19,890 nucleotides of DNA from Sphingomonadales bacterium (GTDB lineage Bacteria; Pseudomonadota; Alphaproteobacteria; Sphingomonadales; Sphingomonadaceae), in assembly GCA_004292705.1 (NCBI GenBank), contig RDXA01000342.1, positions 1 to 19,890 of the forward strand, given 5' to 3'. The position numbers were made by a program, and so were the translations under genes. The notes under the pieces are model-generated. The model was not told the origin of the DNA. It made no database searches and was given only the letters and a program-made list of their open reading frames with translations. Positions 8,491 to 16,274 of the stretch are shown one piece after another. Numbering within the stretch: the first letter of the stretch is position 1; every line of letters starts with the position of its first letter.

Positions 8491-9662
8491 ACGAGCAGGC
8501 CCTCCCTGACCTCGCGCACTGTCACATCGACGATGGCGCCCGGTGCCGTGCCCGGGGGCAGGGCAACGCGGGCATAGTTTGGCGCATAGCCTGTGCCATC
8601 GCGTTCGGCGAGCACAGGCAGCGTTTCGCCCACAAGGCTGGCAAGCCATTCCGCGCGGCGGCTCGCCGCGCGGGTGCGCAAGGCGGCGGCGCGGGCCCTG
8701 ACGACCTCGCGCGGCACTTGCGGCATTTTGGCAGCGGGTGTGCCGGGTCGGGGTGAGTAAGGAAAGATATGGGCATGGACGATGTCGAGATCGTCGATGA
8801 TGGCCAGATTGGCCTGATGGTGGCTATCGTCCTCGGTCGGGAAGCCCGCAATCAAGTCAGCGCCTATGGTGATATCAGGGCGCAGCACCTTGAGCTGCGC
8901 CACCAGTTCGATCGCATTGCGCCGCAAGTGGCGGCGCTTCATGCGCTTGAGGATGAGGTCGGCACCATGTTGCAAGCTGAGGTGCAGATTCGGCATCACC
9001 CGCGCCTCGTGCGCCAGCAGGTCGAACAGCAGCGGGTCGATCTCGATCCCGTCCACTGAGGACAGACGCAATCGGGGCAGGGCCGGGAGGGCGGAAAGGA
9101 TCGCTTCGATCAGCGTACCGAGCCGTGGTGCACCTGCCAGATCATGGCCCCACGAGGTCAGATCGACCCCGGTAAGCACCACCTCCTGCGCGCCCGCCGC
9201 AAGATGGGCTTCGACGTCGCGCACCACCTCGCCGACCGACAGAGAGCGGCTCGGACCTCGGCCTTGGGGGATGACGCAGAACGTGCAGGCGTGATCGCAG
9301 CCATTCTGCACCGCCACGAAAGCACGCGTGCGGGCCGGGGCGACTGGCGGTGCGCGGCCGGGAATGTTCCAGCTGCGCGGATCGAGCTTGGCGGCGTTGG
9401 CGACCAGCCCGTCCACCTCGTCCATCGCGCCGATTTCCGTGCGGTCGATTTCTGCCGCGCAGCCTGTTACCACCAGCCGTGCTGCCGGATGATCGCGGCG
9501 CGCGCGGCGGATCGCCTGCCGGGTCTGACGCAGCGCCTCGCCTGTCACTGCACAGGAGTTGACGACGACGAGGTTCGTCTCGCCTGCCAGCATGGCCCGC
9601 ATCCGTTCGCTTTCGGCGAGGTTCATACGGCAGCCGAGCGAGATGATGTGCGGGGCGTTCAA
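8487..9662 (-). CDS. mtaB: MtaB, tRNA t6A37 methylthiotransferase (radical SAM)
   Basis: MtaB converts t6A at position 37 of certain tRNAs to ms2t6A using two iron-sulfur clusters. The 391 residues show the three-part methylthiotransferase layout. An N-terminal UPF0004 domain has cluster cysteines Cys11 (SLGC), Cys37 (NSC) and Cys68 (TGC); a radical-SAM domain has CDHACTFC (Cys122, 126, 129); a C-terminal TRAM-like segment covers about 340-391. The start is a TTG at 9662 overlapping the dapF stop (TTGA). The next ATG would remove the essential Cys11, so the TTG is the best start despite no clear ribosome site. The ATGA overlap with ftsY continues the coupled run. MiaB and RimO are related, but the SLGCRMN opening and the length suit MtaB best. 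Confidence 0.92.
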   Translation of the reverse strand: MNAPHIISLGCRMNLAESERMRAMLAGETNLVVVNSCAVTGEALRQTRQAIRRARRDHPAARLVVTGCAAEIDRTEIGAMDEVDGLVANAAKLDPRSWNIPGRAPPVAPARTRAFVAVQNGCDHACTFCVIPQGRGPSRSLSVGEVVRDVEAHLAAGAQEVVLTGVDLTSWGHDLAGAPRLGTLIEAILSALPALPRLRLSSVDGIEIDPLLFDLLAHEARVMPNLHLSLQHGADLILKRMKRRHLRRNAIELVAQLKVLRPDITIGADLIAGFPTEDDSHHQANLAIIDDLDIVHAHIFPYSPRPGTPAAKMPQVPREVVRARAAALRTRAASRRAEWLASLVGETLPVLAERDGTGYAPNYARVALPPGTAPGAIVDVTVREVREGLLV

Positions 9663-10489
9663 TCCGCAAGCCCGGCTGCGTAGCCGTCCCAGTCGAAGGC
9701 ACCACGAAAACTCTCCGCCGCCGGGCCGCTCATCAGGATCGTGCCGCTAGGCTCCCACGCGATCACCAGATCGCCGCCGGGCAGAGTGACCCGCACCGGG
9801 CTTTGCACGAGTCCGCGCCGGATGGCCGCAACAGCGCTTGCGCAGGCTCCCGTTCCGCAGGCTCTGGTCAGTCCCGCCCCGCGTTCCCATACCCGCAGGC
9901 GCAAATGATCCGGTGCCGCAAGGCTTGCGACATTGACGTTCACCCGCTCGGGAAACAGCGGATCGTGCTCGATCACCGGACCCAGCCGGTCAAGCTCGAT
10001 CGCGTCGACGTCATCGACAAAGAAAATTGCATGCGGATTGCCGACATTCACCGCCATCGGCCCTGCGAGGTTTTCCCAGCCGACGGGCATGGTGAAGGTG
10101 TCCATCGCATAGGCCAGCGGGATCGCTGCCCAGTCGAAGCGTGGAACACCCATGTCGACCCGCGCTCCGCCTTCCAGCGGCTCCAGAGTGATTGGCCCGC
10201 CGCCGGTTTCGATCACGGCCGCGTCGCCGTGCAGCAGCGCTACCGCGCGCGCGGCATTGCCACAGGCCTCGACCTCGCTTCCGTCCGCGTTGAAGATCCG
10301 CATCCTGAACGCGTGAGTATCGCTTGGCTCAAGCAGCACCAGCTGGTCGAAGCCGATTCCCGTGCGCCGGTCACCCAGCGCCCGCGCCATGCCTTCCGTC
10401 ATCGCCGGTATCGGTGCACTGCGGCCATCGAGCACGACGAAGTCGTTGCCAAGGCCATGCATCTTGATGAAGGGGATTATGTGCGTCAC
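9659..10489 (-). CDS. dapF: DapF, diaminopimelate epimerase
   Basis: DapF interconverts LL- and meso-diaminopimelate in the cytoplasm, feeding lysine and peptidoglycan synthesis. The 276-residue product begins with the family opening KMHGLGNDFVVLDGR. The two catalytic cysteines are present: Cys76 in EACGNAARA and Cys211 in the phosphate-binding-like ACGTGACAS loop. GNPHAIFFVDD and WERGAGLTRACG are also conserved blocks. The start shown is GTG 10489, giving MTHIIPFIKMHG. An ATG at 10462 (MHGLG) would cut off the first strand and is less likely. It lies 72 bases downstream of the GGDEF-EAL gene on the same strand, so it may be cotranscribed with it or start from its own promoter in that gap; no convincing promoter was seen. 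Confidence 0.96.
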   Translation of the reverse strand: MTHIIPFIKMHGLGNDFVVLDGRSAPIPAMTEGMARALGDRRTGIGFDQLVLLEPSDTHAFRMRIFNADGSEVEACGNAARAVALLHGDAAVIETGGGPITLEPLEGGARVDMGVPRFDWAAIPLAYAMDTFTMPVGWENLAGPMAVNVGNPHAIFFVDDVDAIELDRLGPVIEHDPLFPERVNVNVASLAAPDHLRLRVWERGAGLTRACGTGACASAVAAIRRGLVQSPVRVTLPGGDLVIAWEPSGTILMSGPAAESFRGAFDWDGYAAGLAD

Positions 10490-10561
10490 GGCTCGTGCAT
10501 CTATGCACGCAAGGCCAGCGCGTAAAGTCCCGCACGGTGGGCATCGCGCGTGGAGAAGCTG

Positions 10562-12226
10562 TCAGGGGCGGGCCGTGCGATAGCGCGCCAGCATGTCCCC
10601 GTCCTCGCTGCCTTGCGGTTCTGCGGCATCGTCCCGTTTGCCGCTGAGCTTGCCAGCAGCCTTGAGCCTTGCGCGCACGCCATTGGCATCTTCGGGCTGC
10701 CCGTAGAAATAGCCTTGCGCCTTGAGCTTGCCCATGGCCTTCAATGCATTGAGGATTTCCTCATCCTCAACCCCTTCTGCTGTCAGGGGGAGATCAAGCC
10801 CACGGCCGAGCGAAACAATCGCTTCGACAATCCGCGAACGGTTGGTCGGCTGCTTCAGTTCGCTCACAAAGCTGCGGTCGATCTTGATCCGGTCGAAAGG
10901 CAGGTTGCGCAGCTGTTCGAGACTTGAGTAGCCCGTGCCAAAATCATCGAGGCTGATCTGCACGCCCTGGTTGCGCAGGGACATCATCATCGAACGCACA
11001 GTGCCGACATTCTCGTGCAGGCAGCTTTCGGTGATTTCGATTTCCAGCCGGCGCGGCGGGAAATTGGCAGCAACAAGCTTCTTGAGCAACTTTTGGGCGA
11101 ACCACGGATCGCGCAGTTGCACTGGCGAGATGTTGATTGAGAGCGTCAGGCTGTCATGCCACTCGCACGCATCGACCAGCGCCTGCTCAATCAGTTGTTC
11201 GGACAATTCGTTGATGAGACCGATTTCCTCGGCGATCGGCACGAAGATGTCGGGACTGATGAGACCGAGCTGTGGGGAGCGCCAGCGCGCGAGCATTTCG
11301 AACCCGACCAAGGCGCCCGTTTGGAGATCGACCTGCTGCTCATAAAAGGGCACGAATTCGCGCCGGGCGAGGCCGCGACGGATGCCGGATTCGATCTCGT
11401 TGCGAAACTTCAACTCGCTTTCCATACTGGCTTCGAACCAGAAGTAGCGGTTCCGCCCTTGCTTCTTGGCGTGGTAGAGCGCCATGTCCGCGCGGTGCAT
11501 CAGGGTGGCCGCATCGGCCTCCACCCCGATCGTTCCATCGGTATCGTGATCGGTGGCAAGTCCGATCGACATGGTCAGCTCAATCGTCACTTCGGGCAGG
11601 CGGAAGGGCTCGGCAACGCTTTCGAACAGGCGGATCACGAGATCGTCAATCCGCTCGGCGTGGCCTGAGGGATAGGTCATGACGAAGGCAAACTCGTCGC
11701 CACCCAGCCGCGCCAGCCGCGCCTCACGAGGGAGCTGTGCACGGATGCGTTCGCACAACATCACCAGCACAGCGTCGCCGCTAGAGTGGCCGTGTATATC
11801 ATTGATCTGCTTGAAGTTATCGAGGTCGACCATGCAATAGGCGATGGCTTCGCCCCGCATTGCTGCGCGTGCGCGCAGGTCCTCTGTCGCCGCCAGCATG
11901 GCACGGCGGTTCAGACAGTGAGTCAGCGGATCGGTGGCCGCGAGCATCTGGGCGCGCTCTTCGGCGCGCCGGCGCTCAGCAATTTCGCGGGTCAGCTCGC
12001 GGTAACGCCGCCAGCCGAAGATGATTAGAGCGATGTTCAGCAGCAGCGCGTTGACGAGGATGGCGTTGGGCTTGCCGCCTTCGCCGAGCACAGCCTCCAT
12101 CGCTTGCGGCAGCACCGAACCACCAGTGCCGACCAGCATGATGATCGCGGCCGCAGCAATGCCCAGCGCGATAATGTCGCGCTCTGCCGCCTGAAGGGGA
12201 TTATCTGGCTCGTGATCCGTCAACAC
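10562..12226 (-). CDS. Membrane-bound GGDEF-EAL protein (cyclic di-GMP turnover)
   Basis: The 554 residues comprise two membrane helices (about 17-36 and 54-73), a charged helical linker, a GGDEF domain (about 95-262) and an EAL domain (about 275-530). The GGDEF motif is exact (175-179), so diguanylate cyclase activity is possible, but the inhibitory RxxD site is absent (Pro and Ala at those positions). The EAL domain reads EML at 310-312. It keeps Asn365, Glu397 with Glu400, the DDFGTG pair Asp427-Asp428, Lys448 and Glu484, the residues expected in an active c-di-GMP phosphodiesterase. There is no recognisable sensor domain; the short region between the helices is the only periplasmic candidate. 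The start is GTG 12226 with a weak ribosome site. Direction of net activity cannot be read from sequence. Confidence 0.93.
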   Translation of the reverse strand: MLTDHEPDNPLQAAERDIIALGIAAAAIIMLVGTGGSVLPQAMEAVLGEGGKPNAILVNALLLNIALIIFGWRRYRELTREIAERRRAEERAQMLAATDPLTHCLNRRAMLAATEDLRARAAMRGEAIAYCMVDLDNFKQINDIHGHSSGDAVLVMLCERIRAQLPREARLARLGGDEFAFVMTYPSGHAERIDDLVIRLFESVAEPFRLPEVTIELTMSIGLATDHDTDGTIGVEADAATLMHRADMALYHAKKQGRNRYFWFEASMESELKFRNEIESGIRRGLARREFVPFYEQQVDLQTGALVGFEMLARWRSPQLGLISPDIFVPIAEEIGLINELSEQLIEQALVDACEWHDSLTLSINISPVQLRDPWFAQKLLKKLVAANFPPRRLEIEITESCLHENVGTVRSMMMSLRNQGVQISLDDFGTGYSSLEQLRNLPFDRIKIDRSFVSELKQPTNRSRIVEAIVSLGRGLDLPLTAEGVEDEEILNALKAMGKLKAQGYFYGQPEDANGVRARLKAAGKLSGKRDDAAEPQGSEDGDMLARYRTARP

Positions 12227-12418
12227 CGTTGCCTTGTCCCTTGGGCGCGCATGGTTCTTTTCCTGTCCTAGCTACGCCGAGTTATGAAATTCATCGCAGA
12301 ATGCGCTAAACATCGGGTTAATCCGGCATCGCCTGTGGAGCGCGGTCGCCGGGGCTTGGCGAAGCGGCGCCGGGCGGGCTATCGCAGCGCGGTCATTTTA
12401 CCGGAGCGCGCAATTGCC

Positions 12419-12826
12419 ATGGCCTATTGGCTGATGAAATCCGAACCCTTCAAATACGGCTGGGACGATCTTGTCGCCGAGGGCGAGGGCACGTGGGACG
12501 GGGTGCGCAACTATCTGGCGCGCAACAACCTGATGGCGATGCAGGTGGGAGACGAGGCATTTTTCTACCACTCGCGCGAGGGGCTGGAGATCGTCGGCAT
12601 CTGCACGGTTAGCGTCGCGGGGATCGGAGACCCCACCGACGAGAGCGGCAAGTGGGCCGCCGTGAAGGTCAAGCCCAAGGCGAAGCTCGCGCGTCCGGTA
12701 ACGCTGGCGGCGATCAAGGCCGAGCCGCGGCTGGCCGACATGCAGTTGATCCGCCTTTCGCGCCTCTCGGTGTGCGCGGTCACACCGGAGGAGTGGCAGG
12801 TGATCTGTGCGATGGCGAAAAGCTGA
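12419..12826 (+). CDS. EVE domain protein (THYN1/PUA-like)
   Basis: The 135-residue protein is a stand-alone EVE domain. It opens with the characteristic MAYWLMKSEPFKYGWDDL, followed by WDGVRNYLARNNL, the GDEAFFYHS strand and GIGDPTDESGKWAAVKV. EVE domains are PUA-superfamily folds related to YTH and ASCH domains; several bind modified bases, and bacterial copies are often suggested to act in modified-DNA recognition or RNA metabolism. The specific role here is unknown. ATG 12419 is selected because the conserved domain begins at once; a longer in-frame start at 12284 adds a basic stretch not seen in the family. A weak GGAG lies about 12 bases upstream. The gene is divergent from the GGDEF-EAL gene and ends 3 bases from the convergent ThDP gene. 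Confidence 0.92.
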   Translation: MAYWLMKSEPFKYGWDDLVAEGEGTWDGVRNYLARNNLMAMQVGDEAFFYHSREGLEIVGICTVSVAGIGDPTDESGKWAAVKVKPKAKLARPVTLAAIKAEPRLADMQLIRLSRLSVCAVTPEEWQVICAMAKS

Positions 12827-12829
12827 CGA

Positions 12830-14515
12830 TCAGCTCTTCGCTCGTGCACGCAGGCCGGTGATAGTGGCGCCGCTTGCGGCGATGCGTTCAAGATCGGTGA
12901 GGGCGTGGATCAGGCGGATGCCGCTACGCGCTTTTGCCGCAGCAAGGGCAGCGATAAAATCGGCAGTGGTCTCGGCTCGCGCACTCCACGCGCCATAGGC
13001 TGCACCCAGCATTGCAAAATCGGGATTGGCCAAGGCAGTCGCGGAGACCCGGCCGGGATATTCGCGTTCCTGATGCATCCTGATCGTGCCATAGGCGCCA
13101 TTGTCGATCACCACGACGATCAGGTTTGCGCCATATTGCGCGGCGGTGGCCAGTTCCTGCCCGTTCATCAGGAAGTCCCCGTCGCCCGCCACGGCGACCA
13201 CGGTGCGCTCCGGGAAGCGCAGCGCAGCGGCGACGGCGGCGGGCAGGCCATAGCCCATCGCGCCGCAGGTGGGGGCCAGCTGGCCGGGGTAGGCATCATA
13301 GCGCCAGTAGCGGTGCCACCACCCGGCGAAGTTGCCTGCGCCGTTGCAGATGATGGTGTCGGCCGGGAGCGTCTCGCGCATCGCAGCGACGCAGGCGGCA
13401 AGATCCATTGCCGCCTCGGACGGCAGGGGCGTCGACCAGTCGAGCCATGCGCGGTGCGCCGCCGCCCCCGCGTCGAAGGGAATGATGGCGGCATCTTCCC
13501 ACAAGGCTGCGCACTCGGCGAATTCATCCACCGCGCAGCACAGGGCCAGATCGGTGCGATAGACGCGCCCCAGTTCTTCCGGGTCGGGATGGACATGCAC
13601 GAGCCTTTGGCCGGGGTGCTCAAGCGTGGGTATGGTATAGCCATCGGTGGTCGCCTCCCCCAGCCGCGCGCCAACCGCGATGATGAGATCGGCCTGCCGC
13701 ACCCGCTCGACCAGCTGCGGATTGGGGCCATAGCCGAGGTTTCCCGCATACACCGGCGAGGAGGGGGCAATGGCGTCCTGACGGCGGAAGGCGGTGGCCA
13801 CGGGAAGACCGATGGCCTCGGCGAATTGCTGAAAACAGGCGCGCGCCTTGGCGTTCCAGCCCGCGCCGCCGATGATCGCAACGGGGCTTGCCGCATCGGC
13901 GATCAGGTCGAACAGTGCGGCCATCGCGTCGGGGCAGACGGCCTGCGCCGGACGCACCGCAAAAGGACGGGGTTGAAGCGTGACCGGCACCTGTTCCACC
14001 AGCATGTCCTCGGGCAGGGCGAGCACCACCGGGCCAGGCCGCCCGCTGATCGCGGTGGCATAGGCGCGCGCAATATACTCCGGGATGCGCAGCGGATCGT
14101 CGATCCGCGCCGCCCATTTGCAAATGGGTGCGAAGAAAGCGGGAAAATCGACCTCCTGAAACCCCTCGCGCCCCTGCATCGAGCGGGCGACATCGCCCAC
14201 GAACAGGATCATCGGTTGCGAATCCTGATGCGCCACGTGCACGCCGATGCTGGCATTGGTCGCGCCGGGCCCGCGGGTGACCAAGGCGATGCCGGGCCGT
14301 CCTGAACCTGCTGCATTCATCGCGCCATCGGCACAGGCCATGAAACTGGCCCCGCCTTCCTGACGGCATGTCACCACCTCGATCTCCGGCCGATCAGGCA
14401 AGGCATCAAGCACTGCAAGAAAGCTTTCGCCCGGCACGGTGAAGATCCGATCGCAGCCCTGAACGCCAAGGCAATCGACCAGCAGGGCAGCCGCGCTGCG
14501 CGTGGAATCAGGCAT
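12830..14515 (-). CDS. Thiamine-diphosphate-dependent enzyme, acetolactate synthase-like, substrate unknown
   Basis: This 561-residue protein has the three-domain layout of the acetohydroxyacid synthase/decarboxylase family. The catalytic cofactor-activating glutamate is Glu53 in CRQEGGASF. GRPGPVVLALPED closes the first domain, and the ThDP/Mg motif runs from GDG (444-446) to Asp471-Asn472. FQEVDFPAFFAPICKW resembles the acetolactate synthase FQEVD region. However, there is no adjacent small subunit gene ilvN or other branched-chain gene. The position of the substrate-pocket tryptophan known from E. coli AHAS II (RQWQE) is His481 here (RMHQE). I therefore call it an orphan relative of unknown substrate, not ilvB. 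Start ATG 14515 has a good ribosome site (GGGAGAG, complement of about 14522-14528) 7 bases upstream. It is divergent from the 63-codon gene. Confidence 0.88.
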   Translation of the reverse strand: MPDSTRSAAALLVDCLGVQGCDRIFTVPGESFLAVLDALPDRPEIEVVTCRQEGGASFMACADGAMNAAGSGRPGIALVTRGPGATNASIGVHVAHQDSQPMILFVGDVARSMQGREGFQEVDFPAFFAPICKWAARIDDPLRIPEYIARAYATAISGRPGPVVLALPEDMLVEQVPVTLQPRPFAVRPAQAVCPDAMAALFDLIADAASPVAIIGGAGWNAKARACFQQFAEAIGLPVATAFRRQDAIAPSSPVYAGNLGYGPNPQLVERVRQADLIIAVGARLGEATTDGYTIPTLEHPGQRLVHVHPDPEELGRVYRTDLALCCAVDEFAECAALWEDAAIIPFDAGAAAHRAWLDWSTPLPSEAAMDLAACVAAMRETLPADTIICNGAGNFAGWWHRYWRYDAYPGQLAPTCGAMGYGLPAAVAAALRFPERTVVAVAGDGDFLMNGQELATAAQYGANLIVVVIDNGAYGTIRMHQEREYPGRVSATALANPDFAMLGAAYGAWSARAETTADFIAALAAAKARSGIRLIHALTDLERIAASGATITGLRARAKS

Positions 14516-14658
14516 TCGTCACTCTCCCGTCGTGCCATCCAGATGGCGGCCCTTCCTCTATCGCCTCCCGCGCGCGGTGCAAACCGGCCCGGCCAGTGCG
14601 ATCACCGGCTCGTCCTGTCCCAACCTGCGACACTTCCGCCGCAAACCGTTTCCAATAG

Positions 14659-14673
14659 TTAAGAAAGTCTTAA
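14659..14673. promoter_or_regulatory. Perfect 15-bp palindrome, candidate operator
   Basis: TTAAGA-AAG-TCTTAA is an exact inverted repeat with 6-base arms and a 3-base centre. It sits in the only A/T-rich patch of the 189-bp divergent gap between the ThDP enzyme and the 63-codon gene. It ends 31 bases upstream of the 63-codon ATG. It is too short of G/C to be a terminator and nothing would be terminated there, so a regulator-binding site is the simplest reading. A weak promoter-like pair TTTCCA (14649-14654) and TAAAGT (14671-14676), 16 bases apart, overlaps it. No regulator is identified. Confidence 0.4.
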
Positions 14674-14704
14674 AGTCGGGCTTTCCGATACGGGAGACTC
14701 GCAA

Positions 14705-14896
14705 ATGCGCCGCAGCCTGGTTCTCACCGATGAGACCGCCCGCCACTGGTTCCGGGCGAGCCTGCCGCCGCATGTGAAGCGCGATCTGATCCCGATCCCG
14801 GCAGAGGCATTGTGGCGGCTGACACTGGACGATGTGCGCGGTGTCGCCAGCACCTATGTGGCGACCACACTCGCGATCTTCGCCTTTATTATCTAG
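14705..14896 (+). CDS. Small unknown protein with C-terminal membrane tail (63 residues)
   Basis: I do not recognise this gene. The 63-residue product has a charged, soluble N-terminal part (MRRSLVLTDETARHWFRASL and onward) with Arg, His and Trp residues. It ends in a hydrophobic stretch from about residue 47 (ASTYVATTLAIFAFII), so it could be a tail-anchored membrane protein. Support that it is real: a good ribosome site GGGAG (14692-14696) 8 bases before ATG 14705, its own upstream region, and a stop placed exactly at the end of the convergent transporter gene (shared CTAG, 14893-14896). It is not antisense to any other gene over its length. It lies in the gap between the ThDP gene and the LplT-like gene; function cannot be inferred. 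Confidence 0.7.
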   Translation: MRRSLVLTDETARHWFRASLPPHVKRDLIPIPAEALWRLTLDDVRGVASTYVATTLAIFAFII

Positions 14897-16209
14897 ACGC
14901 TGTCCGGCGTTCGCAGCGCCTCGGTCGCGTGGAGCTTGCGCGCAAGGCTTGCCGAAAACACGCACAGGATGAGGCTCAGCAGCAGCTGTTCCTGCAGCGG
15001 AATGCCGAACAGTCCGAGTGCGCCCGCAATCCCTGCGCCCACCACCATGAACACCGAAGAGATGAAGTTGTTGGCGGCGACCGACCGCGAGGCCTCGGAC
15101 TTGTCGACGCGGGTGGTGAGAAACGCATAGAGCGGCACCACGAACATGCCGCCGGCCACCGCAATCAGCAGCAGATTGGCGGTCAGCACCAGCGCGAGCG
15201 GTTGCGCGAGGAACTCCCACACCGTGAACAGCTCGCCCGAGGGGGTCAGGTTCCACATCCGGCACAGCAGATAAAAGCCGATCAGCAGCACCCCGAGCAC
15301 CAGCACCGATGGTGCCGAATAGCGGGCGGAGATATCGCCCTTGAGCAGGGCATTGATCGAGACCGAGCCGATCGCAATCCCGGCTGAAAAGGCCACAAGC
15401 AGCACCGCGGCAACCTGCTTGTCGGCCAACAGAACGTTCTTGGCGAGCGGGATGAATTGCACCGACAGAATCGCCGCAATCGCCCAGAAGTAGCTGATCG
15501 CCAGCACCGAATAACGCAGTTCGGGATTGCTCATCGAAAAGGTTATGAGCGATCTGGAGGCGCGCAGCGGGTTCCAGTCGACCTTGGTCTCTTCGGTCTG
15601 CGCAGGCGCAGGCGGCACCCAGCGGCAGACGAGATACCCCACCAGTGCAATCGCGATCACCGCGATAATGCTCCACGTGATCGGCATCGCCCCGCCCAGC
15701 ATCATGCCGACCAGAATGGCCACATAGGTGCCGGCCTCGACGAGGCCGGTGCCCGCCAGCACTTCGTCCTTGTGCAGGTGCTGCGGCAGGATCGCGTATT
15801 TGATCGGGCCGAAGAAGGTGGAATGCACCCCCATGGCAAACAGCGCGACGAACATCAGCGGGATGGCCAGGCTCTCGATCTCGACCCCGCGTGCGGCGAG
15901 CAAAAGCCCGGTTGCGCCCACGCTCATGATGATGATCTCGGCAAATTTGATCCAGCGGATGATGGTGGTCTTGTCGCGCATGTCGGCCAACTGGCCGGCG
16001 GTCGCGGAAAACAGCACGAAGGGGAGCACGAACAGCGCGGTGGCAACGCCGCTGATCAGCGTCTCCATCTCGGGCGAATCGTAGACCTGATAGACCACGA
16101 ACAGCACCATCGCGTTCTTGTAGAGATTGTCGTTGAGCGCGTTGAGCAGCTGGGTCAGGAACAGCGGCAGGAACCGCTGCTTGCGCATCAGGTCGGTCGA
16201 TGTGGTCAT
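14893..16209 (-). CDS. LplT-like major facilitator superfamily transporter
   Basis: The 438-residue protein has about twelve hydrophobic helices. It opens with RFLPLFLTQLLNALNDNLYKNAM, which closely resembles the FLTQF..NDN opening of lysophospholipid transporters (LplT). The LADMRDKTTIIRW loop corresponds to the MFS motif between helices 2 and 3, and STFFGPIKYAILPQHL is also LplT-like. LplT flips lysophospholipids inward so they can be reacylated. In many proteobacteria this domain is fused to or beside an acyltransferase and acyl-ACP synthetase, but here it stands alone, so the exact substrate is uncertain. The start ATG 16209 has no strong ribosome site nearby. The gene is divergent from pgsA, another phospholipid gene, which supports a lipid role. 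Its stop shares CTAG with the convergent 63-codon gene. Confidence 0.8.
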   Translation of the reverse strand: MTTSTDLMRKQRFLPLFLTQLLNALNDNLYKNAMVLFVVYQVYDSPEMETLISGVATALFVLPFVLFSATAGQLADMRDKTTIIRWIKFAEIIIMSVGATGLLLAARGVEIESLAIPLMFVALFAMGVHSTFFGPIKYAILPQHLHKDEVLAGTGLVEAGTYVAILVGMMLGGAMPITWSIIAVIAIALVGYLVCRWVPPAPAQTEETKVDWNPLRASRSLITFSMSNPELRYSVLAISYFWAIAAILSVQFIPLAKNVLLADKQVAAVLLVAFSAGIAIGSVSINALLKGDISARYSAPSVLVLGVLLIGFYLLCRMWNLTPSGELFTVWEFLAQPLALVLTANLLLIAVAGGMFVVPLYAFLTTRVDKSEASRSVAANNFISSVFMVVGAGIAGALGLFGIPLQEQLLLSLILCVFSASLARKLHATEALRTPDSV

Positions 16210-16246
16210 GCGGGTGTTACGCTGTCGCTTCCCTGTGATTTACCGG

Positions 16247-16274
16247 CACATAGCGCGAGAGCCTGCTTTCACAA
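16247..16274 (-). promoter_or_regulatory. Possible promoter of the LplT-like gene
   Basis: On the minus strand TTGTGA (16274-16269) and TATGTG (16252-16247) are 16 bases apart. They lie about 40 bases upstream of the transporter ATG at 16209 within the 153-bp divergent gap shared with pgsA. Matches to the standard elements are partial. On the plus strand a still weaker pair, TTGCCG (16323-16328) and TAGACA (16344-16349), lies just before pgsA. Confidence 0.25.

Noticed and set aside
8491..8649. Upstream extension of ftsY
   Set aside because: It lies within mtaB; the ATG at 8490 forms a standard ATGA overlap and the protein is complete.
12284..12418. N-terminal extension of the EVE protein
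   Set aside because: The EVE fold starts at ATG 12419; the extension is basic and unlike family members.
12905..14305. 466-codon open frame antisense to the ThDP enzyme
   Set aside because: Composition is Gly/Arg/His-rich without motifs, while the opposite strand encodes intact ThDP-binding motifs; a codon-bias shadow.
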